A program made the position numbers and the translations under genes. From Patellaria atrata CBS 101060 (taxonomy: Eukaryota > Ascomycota > Dothideomycetes > Patellariales > Patellariaceae): a stretch of 64,000 nt of DNA. This document shows, in pieces, positions 20,791 through 31,400 of this stretch; positions within the stretch are counted from its first letter, which is position 1; each line of letters starts with the position of its first letter. Under the pieces are notes generated by a model. That model did no database searches. It had not been told where the DNA came from and worked only from the letters and a program-made list of their open reading frames with translations. The stretch is from positions 38,394-102,393 of the forward strand of contig MU006116.1 of the NCBI GenBank assembly GCA_010093705.1, read 5' to 3'.

Positions 20791-21205
20791 GGCTCGTCTA
20801 GAGATATACTATGTATGTTAAGAAAATTCTTCTTGAAGTTTGTACTAATTATTGTACTATACGAACACTCGTTTATTATTGAATCTCAGAAGACATTATT
20901 TAGGAGTAGAGACCACTTTATCGTATATACGAAGAGTAAAATTTTGAATTGTGGGTTTAATAATATTAAGCGAAGTATTATTAGGGTATTATGAAGGTAT
21001 TTATCGATACAATACTAATCGGTATTCGACACTATTCAATACCGGAATATTATTGGCCACACTGGAATTTTGGTGCAGTACCAAGCCTTGACCCAGTCCA
21101 CGCCTTATTGCGTCACCACATCGGGTTGATTTCACACCCAAGACATGGGAGAATTGTATGACTTCAACATCGCAGCGCAGGGCAGTGTTTTTATAAACAC
21201 GCATT

Positions 21206-23239
21206 ATGTTCTCACATATTCCATGGTCATCCAGTGAGGATGAAAATCTCGATGAAGAATCGCAAAGTCTCACCTCAATCCTAGAGACGCCTCAACAAAG
21301 AAGTGATCTCACCCTACTAATCGCAAATTGTACAGCGTCCATGCGGAAGAAGATCTTAGACAGTTTTGATCCAAAACAGACAGGTGAAAAAGACGACATA
21401 ATTGTCGAGCTCACCGGAGATGATACGTTGGAAAATCCAAAAGTCTATCCCAGCAGGACAGATGACGAAGAAATCGGCGAGCAAGAGCAAAAGCTAAAGG
21501 AGAGAGAAGAAGAGCTCTCGGGACCAAAGATGCAGGGCTTGAAGGATGCTGCCTTAGTGTATTTTGATGAGTGGAGAGACAAGCTGTTACAACGTGTAGG
21601 CGAGGTGGTTAATTCTAGAGAAATAGCAATCGCGCAAAAGAAGGAAGCGAAGCCCACCTCTACGAGTATGCGCTTCCGCATGGTGGCTACCACTCATGGG
21701 AAGGATGTGGATATTGCGAAAGTTTACCACGAGCTGTATCCACCAACCTCGACGTCTCTAGCACAGTTCAATGAGGCTCACCGCGCCCTGATCCTCCATT
21801 CGATGCTTTTGTTGTTACTCAGCCTAGAGAATTATTCAGCACATTCCAGAATACTTCTTCTCCACTTAACATCTAGTCTAAATCTCCCTCACAGCTTTCT
21901 CACAGAAGATGAAGACAAAGTCGCCCGAGGGTTGCTCAAAGCCGCTGAGCAGATGACAGCAGACGAAGAGACGAAAAAGAAAGCCGAGGAAAACAGTACG
22001 GCCCGGAAGTGGAAAGTCGGCATTGCAGGAGTCGCGGGTGCAGCTATCATTGGTGTTACCGGTGGTCTGGCAGCCCCTTTACTGGCTGCAGGGATCGGTT
22101 CGGTAATGGGTGGACTGGGACTAGGTGCGACCGCTGCAGCTGGATATCTAGGGACATTAGCCAGTAGTTCCGTCATTGTAGGTGGCATTTTTGGAGCATA
22201 TGGTGCAAGAATGACCGGCCAGATGATGGACCAATACGCGAAGGAAGTTAGCGACTTCGGCTTCGAGCCCATCAACCGTCACAATAATGCTCATAAGATC
22301 GAGAAGGAATACCGGCGCTTGCGCATAGCCATCGGAATCAGTGGTTGGCTGACCGAGAAGGAGGAAGTTGTAATTCCCTGGCGTGTTATCGGTCAGAGTA
22401 TCGAAGGTTTCGCGTTACGTTTTGAACTCGAATCGCTTATGAGTTTGGGAAATGCGATAACTCTTTGGGTCAAGAGTGCGGCATGGAGTTACGCAAAGGG
22501 CGAAATCATCAAACGCACCGTCTTTGGAGCCCTAACCGCGGGACTATGGCCGCTGGGTCTTCTGAAGGTATCTCGTGTCGTCGATAATCCATTCAGCGTA
22601 GCAAAACATCGTAGTGATAAAGCTGGACAAGTTCTGGCAGACGCACTCATCAATAAAGCACAAGGAGAACGCCCTGTAACTCTAGTTGGATATTCTCTAG
22701 GTGCGCGTGTCATCTACAGTTGTCTCTCTTCACTAGCGGAGCGTAAGGCGTTTGGCCTTGTGGAATCAGTTGTACTACTCGGTGCACCCGCGCCTTCTGC
22801 CGCTGGTGACTGGCGGAAGATGCGTAGTGTTGTTTCCGGTCGACTTGTAAACGTATTCTCAACCAACGACTACGTTCTCGCCTTCCTCTACCGCACTAGC
22901 AGTATCCAGTACGGTATCGCGGGGTTGCAGAAAGTTGAGGGAGTCCCAGGTGTCGAAAACATCGACGTTAGTGAGCTAGTCAGCGGACATCTAAGATATA
23001 GATATCTCACCGGAAGTATTCTCAAGAAGATCGGGTTCGAGGATATCGACATGAAGGAGGTGGAAAAGGAAGAGGCGGCATTGGCGGCAGCAGAGGAGCA
23101 GGAGATGGAGGTGAGAAAAGAGGAAAGGGTAGAGGAGAAAGACCCGGATAAGGAACGTGAGGAGCTAGAGGAAGAAGTTAAGAAGAAAAATGAGGAGAGT
23201 ATGTTGTCATGGGCCACCGGGAAATTAACTACAAGGTGA
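21206..23239 (+). CDS. DUF726 alpha/beta-hydrolase membrane protein (TMCO4/Mil1-like)
   Basis: 677 residues in one exon. DUF726 proteins, such as yeast YFL034W/Mil1 and animal TMCO4, are membrane-associated putative lipases linked to clathrin-adaptor traffic in yeast. The N-terminal half is acidic and helical. Residues about 270-345 form Gly/Ala-rich membrane helices (WKVGIAGVAGAAIIGVTGGLAAP, then GATAAAGYLGTLASSSVIVGGIFGAYGA). IAIGISGWL and PWRVIGQSIEGFALRFE follow. The nucleophile elbow LVGYSLGARVIY is at about residue 492. Downstream are VVLLGAPAPSAAGDWRKMRSVVSGRLVNVFSTNDYVL and SGHLRYRY, which carry the expected acid and His positions. The tail is a Glu/Lys coiled-coil-like stretch. The hAT element ends 141 bp upstream and may have displaced the original promoter. 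Confidence 0.92.
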   Translation: MFSHIPWSSSEDENLDEESQSLTSILETPQQRSDLTLLIANCTASMRKKILDSFDPKQTGEKDDIIVELTGDDTLENPKVYPSRTDDEEIGEQEQKLKEREEELSGPKMQGLKDAALVYFDEWRDKLLQRVGEVVNSREIAIAQKKEAKPTSTSMRFRMVATTHGKDVDIAKVYHELYPPTSTSLAQFNEAHRALILHSMLLLLLSLENYSAHSRILLLHLTSSLNLPHSFLTEDEDKVARGLLKAAEQMTADEETKKKAEENSTARKWKVGIAGVAGAAIIGVTGGLAAPLLAAGIGSVMGGLGLGATAAAGYLGTLASSSVIVGGIFGAYGARMTGQMMDQYAKEVSDFGFEPINRHNNAHKIEKEYRRLRIAIGISGWLTEKEEVVIPWRVIGQSIEGFALRFELESLMSLGNAITLWVKSAAWSYAKGEIIKRTVFGALTAGLWPLGLLKVSRVVDNPFSVAKHRSDKAGQVLADALINKAQGERPVTLVGYSLGARVIYSCLSSLAERKAFGLVESVVLLGAPAPSAAGDWRKMRSVVSGRLVNVFSTNDYVLAFLYRTSSIQYGIAGLQKVEGVPGVENIDVSELVSGHLRYRYLTGSILKKIGFEDIDMKEVEKEEAALAAAEEQEMEVRKEERVEEKDPDKEREELEEEVKKKNEESMLSWATGKLTTR

Positions 23240-24339
23240 GAAACCATGGAGTCTTTCGGAGATCCAGCAATAACTGGACTCTATGAGGCTTAGATGTAGA
23301 GTAGAACTTTTCGACGATATATTTCGAGTAGGTGACGATTTATCTATGAAGAGTCTAGGCCTGAGAGAATTCTTAGTTGTTTCAAAATAGGTATTTCCTA
23401 AGATGGTGTCCATATTTTATTTGTACAAGTATACCTCCATATCTACTGCATAGAATGGAGCCATGATTATGATCCGCTATCAAAATATGAACTGGTAAAT
23501 GCATGAGGTTAATTGATCTCCTTATATAGACCAGTTTTCTTTCCCTCTAAACCTGTCCACACCATCACCTTGACTAGAGTGTTTCAAGTATGTGTACTCT
23601 GGAACAGGGTGATGGAGTCGGAGGTCATTCATAAATGACGTCTATTTGATTCATGCTGGTCTTCTGGATCTCGCGTTAGCTCTGCTCTTAAATTGTATGT
23701 CTCGCTACTTATAGCTATACTTCTCTCTATCGATCATGTTGGATTTTCGATTCCACTTGAAAGATTCAAGCAGAACTGGGCTTCGCAATATGTCCAAACC
23801 AACTGTGTATTGTAAGCTATAGGCTACATGAACCACATTTGGAGTACCATTGTGTCATCTATGATATGGCGAATGGAGAAACTGCATATAAATCTACATG
23901 GAGTCAATCCACCCATAATCTCTACTTACCCCTGCTGCATACGATTATTATGTATTTTTGGTAATGAAAAGAAAGACCTCTGGATATAACCGAATCAGAG
24001 GATTGATCAAATGTATCTCAGTGGATTAGAAGTATCTCTGATGACCTTGATAAAGTCACAACTCCACAAACAACTCCTCTGACTACCAATTTGGGATTGG
24101 TATAAGATAGAATCAAGATGAATGAAAATTCAGGTTACTCGGCTTTCCCAGCCATGACCTATTACATTTGGATCCTAGTTGGGCCTTTCCTAAGGTTCGA
24201 ACGGTTCTACAAGGGGCCCTCCGAGCACACAGTTCGTCACGATCCAGAAATAGTCCAGCCCATACTAGTACCATGTATGCATCAAACCGCCGCTTCAAGC
24301 CTCACATCCGTATCTAGAACCATAAGTATACAATCTCCT
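23240..24339. other. Intergenic, no gene seen
   Basis: AT-rich spacer after the DUF726 gene. Open frames are short and unremarkable. Confidence 0.55.
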
Positions 24340-24732
24340 TCATGCTTTTCCATCGAACCTCACCTTATCAGTTCTGTTTTCGCTCCGACCGCCACTCCAC
24401 GAACCATTTCGAAACCTGGTTCTGCTTGGACTATGACTTGAAGAGCGACCTTGACCACCATCTCGACTGCGGCTGAAACTCCTGCTTCGGCTTCGGCTTT
24501 GGGATCTACTCACGCTTCTGCTTCTACTTCTGTTTCTGCCCCTCCCATGACTAAGACTGCTCAGGCTTCGATTTAAACTCCTACTGAAGCTGCTGCCACT
24601 TGATCTACTGCTGCTTGCGCTTCTGAGACTTCTCGTATATCGCCGGTTTTTATGTTTGCGGTGATGTCGGAGCCACTTGACTGCGCCGCCAACGGTGAGG
24701 AGGATGTAAATGAGTTGACGTATGTGACCCAT
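24340..24732 (-). CDS. Small RS-repeat protein with N-terminal hydrophobic segment
   Basis: 130 residues from the ATG at 24732. It begins MGHIRQLIYILLTVGGAVKWLRHHRKHK, a single hydrophobic helix followed by positive charges, so a signal anchor is possible. The rest is almost entirely Ser/Arg dipeptides (RSRSRSVSRSQSRSRSRS) with some Gly and Asn. True SR splicing factors have an RRM; none is seen here. I do not recognise the protein. The codon-level repetition could also make a chance open frame, so confidence is moderate. Confidence 0.5.
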   Translation of the reverse strand: MGHIRQLIYILLTVGGAVKWLRHHRKHKNRRYTRSLRSASSSRSSGSSFSRSLNRSLSSLSHGRGRNRSRSRSVSRSQSRSRSRSFSRSRDGGQGRSSSHSPSRTRFRNGSWSGGRSENRTDKVRFDGKA

Positions 24733-25491
24733 TTTAGTCCAGCTCTTGCAGTGAGTGAGGAGAACGGCTAAATGTTTTTATGAATAAGTCCAGTGCTGGG
24801 GATTGCGGTTATGGGTTGCCGTGTGTGTGGATAAATAGTATGAGACAGTGTGAAGCGCGAGCTGTAGTCGTGAGGGGGGAAGAGACAATGGGTTTTGTCG
24901 TCAATTCCTGTGGTGTTGTTGTTCTGTAATGCCAGGATTTGACTCGACGGTATTGATAATATGTTTGTTCGTTCAGTTGTATGAGTCCGATATCTTATGT
25001 AACTGAGGAGAATTTGCGACTAGAAGAATATGAGTGTCGGATAACCCAAATCAAATGAATGTTTTCGGGCATCGATTTATGAGAGATTTGGGGAAGTCAG
25101 GTCTAGGAATTGGAGGGCTAAGGATATAGGAGCTTGTGAAAGAAAGTAGGGGAAGTGCAATTCTTACGGCAGTTTTGGCTATGGGGAGTCTAGTGAACGA
25201 AGATCGAGAAGGAACGCTCTTACTCCTTCTCCCCATGACATGCTCCAATATTAGCTGTGACTGAACCGCAAGATCTGAGTCTTCCACATTGTGACTCCTT
25301 TTAGGCCTTGGAACCACGTGCGGAGAGACACTAAGAATCACATGCAGTAAGACTAAGAAATTGGGGACTGAGAAGCGCCACCTTTAGTAGAGAAGGTAAA
25401 TCAGATCATTGATCACATTAATACTATTCAAGCGCCAGCAATGCCGCTAAGAATGAACTGGGACCACATACTAATCCTGAGGAACTAACGC
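24733..25491. other. Intergenic, no gene seen
   Basis: Spacer between the RS-repeat gene and the 3' end of the Mus7/Mms22 gene. A minus-strand open frame of 96 codons (25341-25051) shows no family features. Confidence 0.5.
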
Positions 25492-28400
25492 CTATATGAA
25501 AATACTCCTTAAAGATGGCAGCACCTCCTTGTCAGGGCCATTTTTACCTTCCAAACCTTCCATGCGGCCTAATACACTATGAAAAGCCTCAATGGAAGAA
25601 ATAACCCTCTCTTTTTCCTCTTCCAATTCGCCTAGGACTATTTCGACCTGTTTCCTCATTCCACCTCTAGTGACAAAGTACGTGTTACCGTCCAGTGTCC
25701 AATAACTTTGGATTGATTGATTCAACCCTTTACTCACGAATTCCCTTATTTCAGAAAAAGAAGGGACTAAAGACTGATCGTGCATATTCATCGGTGGAAT
25801 GGCATCTACACCTAGAAGAGAACTTCCGACGAAAATACTGAGATCTTTGAAGAAGTGAACACAATCGGCGGCAATGGTACATCGGCCAATCCGGCGATAG
25901 ATATAATCGACCACCGGCATCGCCGCTGTGACTATATCGAATACATGAGACAGAATGTGAAAAACATGTTTTTGCTCAGGAATGCGCCGGTGATCGACCC
26001 AGGAACCAACTGTTTGCTGAAATATTTGTAAAGTATCATCGAGGATTGACTCTACAATTTCCTCACTCTGAGAATCCGTACTACTGAATTGGCTGAGCAT
26101 ATCATCGAAACCAAGTCTAATAGTTTGAAAGACGGGTATAGCAATGATCCACCCGGTGGATGTAAGGAAAGCTGCTTGTATGTATGCTGGGAAAATATCC
26201 TGAAGGAAAACTTGCCGCAACAAGATACGCTTTCCATCCTCAAACTGTCCCAGGAACGCACTATGGAGTTGTCCAGCAAGGTAAGATTGTTGGTTGTCGG
26301 TCGCAGCCCGTTCAGATACCGCCTGGAAAAATGCAACAAGTTTTTTAGTAGTTTTAGCATCTGTTAATTTGGTGGAGTAGCCTTTCAGCTGGCCAACCAC
26401 GTAGGTAGGGTCAGTAGCAGGCAAAGGAAAAGCGGACGAATCGGTAAAGAATCTGTCCACGGGGCAAATATCGGTCGTATATTGTTGTAAGTATTCAACA
26501 ACACACTGTATAAAATTAACATAAGCATCCTTAACCATTAGCTCTTCGTGGAGCTCATTATAAAGGTAGTGTGATTTCATCGTTGCCATTAATTGCTTGA
26601 GAATTTCGGCATAATCCCGCTGCAATTCCGCTCCTTCTTCCATGTTTCTCCGGACGGTTTCCTCGTAAGACTCTTGCATGTTCGCAAGCACGCATGAGAT
26701 GACACTTGTGCGCTTAATGCGGAATTCCTCCAAAGTGATCTGAAACACACCTTTTCGGGATGGCGAGAAAGGTAGTTTCGCGAGCAACTGATTACGGGAA
26801 TCTATGTTCAACAACGCGGAGGTAAATCGATGTTGGAACTTGAGCATACAATCTCGTTCTACAAGCGATAGCAGCCAAGATGAGATGAAGCAGAAGCTAT
26901 GCTTGTGGAAAATCTCGCCGTCAAACTCAATCAAAGAGGTCATAAAATATGGAGCGTATTTCGGTGTTTGTTCCCTATAACGCAATTGGTACCAAGATAT
27001 AGGACTATAGTGGTCGAAGTAATCACTCCACTCGCGCTCTCTGCTTTTTAGATGATACTGAGCTGCCCTGGCCCACAAATTGACCAGGAGACTTAGGAAA
27101 CCGTTGTTTGAGAATCCTTCAGCGCCGAAGGCACTGAACATCAGAATTGCAACCGCATCATGGACGAAGGCGATTGATTGAGACCTGGGGGATAGTTCAC
27201 ACGATAAACCCATAATATCGTCGAATTCTGGCCACTCTCCATAGTCTTGACTTTCCTCACTCTCTTGTTGAAAATTTGTTATTTGTTGCCAATGATTGCA
27301 TACTAGATTGAAATACTCCTTAGCAACCTCCATGCACTGCATGACGATGGTATTGACGTGAGGACTTTTTGCATCAAAGAGTTTAAGGACTTCAAAATGA
27401 TTGGATTCCTTCAGAAGCATGGAGGCATGCTCAAACTTGTTGGTAGCTTGTATAGCTGACTTCATACCAGTGACGGCTTCTGACAGAGTGGCCAAAACTT
27501 GTCTCTGATTGCTGTCGATAGTTGACTCAATTATTTCCGGGGCGGGGAGCTGAGTTCCCCGTACATGTGAAGACGGATAAAATGCTTCAGCCTCGGTTCT
27601 AGCAAGCCGGAACTGAGCGATGGTTCGCTCAATGATATCCTTATGCCATGCGGCAAATGGTCCTAGTCTGTCTAATGGTTCATCGGTCGATATCTGGTAG
27701 CGGACAAGGTTACTCCATGCTCGAACATTGAGATGACACGCTTCTCGATGAGACTGATCATGGCTAACAAGATCTCTGATGACGTCCAATCGAGGTCTCA
27801 AACTAGAAGGAGAGGACCAGTATATAGTCGTAAGGAGATCATGATGATTCCGCAACGCATCTAGGTCTTCTTGCGCCAGGTTCTCTTCTTTGTGATATAT
27901 GCGCCCATTGAGGGGCATAAATCTCCAAGCTATTCTGTGAATCTTCTCGTCTGGATAAATATCCTGCATGTTAATAAGGCCAGTCGCAAGGAGTTTCAGA
28001 AAAATCTGGAAAGATTTATCTTCGGGTTGAATATCCAGGGACAACCGATATTCTAGCCGCTCAAGGAATGCTGCAGATCCGCGTACTTCTTCATTGCTCA
28101 GATTGTTGAGGCCTTTGCGGGCGTAAAAGTCAAATATCACATTGAGAATAGGCTCGCATCGCCGCCAACCCCAGTGTTGTATTAAATGATGGCATCGCCC
28201 CATCACCGCACGCACATAGGAATTAACTGTGGTATTAGAGCTTCTTAACGTCTCAGCATATGAAAAGAAAACGTGAGTTAGCATTGTCTTAATCACGATC
28301 CAGTTTTCGGAAGATATCTGGTATCTTTGACCGAGTTTGAGTAGCCCCTGAGAATCGAACTCTAATAGTGGTAAGAGGCTGAATATGTCAAACCAAACCC

Positions 28401-31400
28401 GATCCAGAATTTGGACATTAAATTCTGTCTTGACACATGGCAGTAGCTCCTCGGCAACCAAGTCCCAGAATGTGTATCCAGACGGTGTGGGGAGCTGAGG
28501 GAAGATGTGGAATAAAATCACTATACATTCTACTGCAGGGTTTTTATCCTGGATACCGGCTTCTCGGACCGAGAGGTTGTTGTTTTCTTCCAGGAAAGTT
28601 CTAATTGGGTCCATCCCTTTTCGTAGGAGATGTTTTACCAAGATCAAGGCCGCCTCTTTCTTTATCGCTCTAATCGCTTGTGCAGATTCTGGTGCTACAC
28701 TTCCATGAGTTGATACTTTCTCCACTTGACTTATAACAACTAATTGCAATGCTAGAAGTCGGAGTAATCTCAATAGGCCGGTAACATCAAACGCAGTGGA
28801 AGTTTCTACTTGTGTCACTAATTCCATTTTTACATCCTGCATAATTTCTAACATCTTAGTGACGAAGGGGTCCCAGTCTACGGCCTCTGAAAAGCTGAGA
28901 TTCTTGGAGATATACCGAATGATGGACCGCATAGCTGAGGAAGCCCGACTGATATTGTCCTCACCCCTGAGAACCGAATCATTCTCACGGAGCGCCGACT
29001 TCAAAGTAGATGCAAGTATACTTAATTGCGTTGCAATAGCGTTGTTCCAACAATCTAGTTGAGTTACATGACCGTCGATATTGATATGTTCATGTCTGCA
29101 GGTAACGTCAAAATCTCGCTCGGTAAATGTTAAGGAGAGGCGAAATTCGCCACTACCTATGAAGGTACCTTGATGAAAGTATGTTCCACGTTGTAGTGGC
29201 CGGACATTAAAGTCCATGGAATAGCGGCTGCCAAATGGAGCGAACCCGCACAAAATAGAGGTTGCAGACGGTTGAGCTGAGACGGAAACAGAACTATTAG
29301 TTACTGGTAGAGGTTCGTCCATTTGCAGAAAATCCCATGAGTCAGCAGGAATGTGTCGTGCTTGTGATTTACGAGCTTTTCGAACAATATTTCGAGATAT
29401 ATCTTGACCATGGATGTCCACTTCAGTGCGTTCCTTATCGGGTATGTGGGAGACTTCCAACGATGTATCTATCGTCTCCTCATGTGCTAAAAATCTAGCT
29501 AGTTGGTGATTGGATAAATTTGCACGGTCTCTAGGAAAGTCTACAAGGCTCTTCTCGGCGAGAGCTAAGGACTTTCGAAATGCGGTTTTGCGATTTCGTG
29601 CGTCGTATAGAGCCTCAGGTGCTTCTAATTGGGCTGTCCGAGAGGAGGAAAGCTCATTAGGTCTCAGAGATGTCCCGTGTTTCTTTGTGGATAATTGAGG
29701 ACCGAAAGTAACCTCTTCGAGGTCTGGAACCGCTTTCCCATAAGGTTTGAGTTTTCCATGCTTTGGACGCGAAACAGATAAGAGTGTGAGTCCATCGTCT
29801 TTCCTCTGTTGCAAGCCATGAGAGCGCGATCTTGAGCTAGGTTGCTGATGTGGACGAGGTAACAACTGCTGGCACTGAATCGTGACATCAGCTAGAGGTT
29901 TTCGGCTAGGTTGAGCGTGTTCCCGTCTGGCCGGAGCAGTCCGTGGAGCGATCTTGCCCGCTCGCCAGCTATGTAGTGCAATATTAGCATCCTCTGTGTC
30001 TTCGTAGGTTAGAAGCCGTATGTGCTTCTGAGTTGGACTATGCCGTGCTTCATCTGGTCGCCTACGAGCAGACCGTACAGCTACTCTAATAAAATCCGGT
30101 ATCGTTCCATTTACGCTCAAATCAGATGGTTTGACATCTAAAATACTCAACCGCGGAGGACGGACACGAACTTTACGTTTATTAGATACCGCATGCTCTC
30201 TGTCACGTTTTGAAGGGTTTTCAACGATGTGTGTAGAGATATGTGCCTTAGTTTGCGTTGTTGATACACCTTTCCCAGAAGCCCGGAAGCTACTAGTCAA
30301 TTTTAATTGTCTTTTTCGCGGTTCCGAAGCAATTGTCCTGGTTCGACTGGTCGAAGGGAACATGGGCTCAACCCAATTATCTTCCTCAACCTCTAGACCG
30401 TCAGATCGATAGCTCTCATCATTGAAGACGTTTACGAGTTGTTTATTACCGACCGGACCAGTGACCATAGCCTTAGTGGTATGCTCTGGCTCGTTTGATG
30501 AACCCGAGTCTTCTAGTAATAGTCCTTTAGTGTCAACGATTTGAGCAGCTTCGAATTCGTTCCTAGACGATACAACCCTCGTGAGAACTCTTCGGGCAAC
30601 ACCTCTCTGGTCTGTAGATGTAACATGCGATGGTGATGTGTGACGCCGCGACGCCCGACTGATAGCTTCCCGAGACGTTTGAGCTTGTCGGTCAAGCGTC
30701 AACCATGAAGCTGGTAGGACACCCTTGATCTTCTTTTCAGCATAGCGAAGCGTTCCGCTTGACTGACTCCCCTCAGAATCAGAGGATGAAGATACATCGA
30801 TAATATTCGTATGAGATATTTGTGGGTTAAGATTTGCTCTAGATGATACAGACTCCTCATTCTCTTCGCTGATTACAATGTGTCGTACTCTTTCAGTACG
30901 GGATGATTGCAAAGGAGTACGTAAATGGTCTGGTGAGATACCCTCGGGGATGTATAACCTTTTTGCAGGTCTTTGTGGACTTTGTGGAGCCGAGGTTTGA
31001 GAAGATATGGGAGGGAAGGATGGAACGTCAAAAACGTTGTGAGGACAGGCGTTATCAGTCAAAGATGAAGATGACCCAGGAAATACCAGGGTATTCGAAG
31101 CGTCCTGCCGGTCAGACAACGAGACATGAGCCGTTTTTCGTCTCTTGGGTCCATTTTGTACATGCCCAATTGCATTTCTCTCAATTAAGGTTGCAAGGTC
31201 TGGAAATTCATCATCCTCCCCGCTTCCCCTAACAGGCTCTAAATGGGCCGAAGAAGAGCGCAGACCATGGCAGTCATGTAGTTGAAGAATGGATGATGTA
31301 TTTGATGATGTTATGGGTTGGGTGTCTGTATGGATATCATCTTCAGCCATTTCTTGATACTGAATATCATCTTGAACAGCTCCGGGTTGACTTTCCCCAG

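Larger units (their letters stand above)
17363..21064. mobile_element. hAT DNA transposon with accessory gene and internal CGTACG array
   Basis: The ends are inverted copies of CAGTGTGGCCAAYAATA (17363 onward; complement ending 21064). Flanks repeat GAATTTT (17356-17362 and 21065-21071), or 8 bp with one mismatch, as expected of hAT insertion. Inside are a decayed hAT transposase on the minus strand (about 20790 to 18540) and an intact Cys-rich gene on the plus strand (17795-18331), converging. A solo LTR (18602-18881) is inserted in the transposase C-terminal coding part. Nineteen CGTACG hexamers lie between 17542 and 20789. The right end is only 141 bp before the start of the DUF726 gene, so the element sits in that gene's upstream region. 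Confidence 0.88.
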
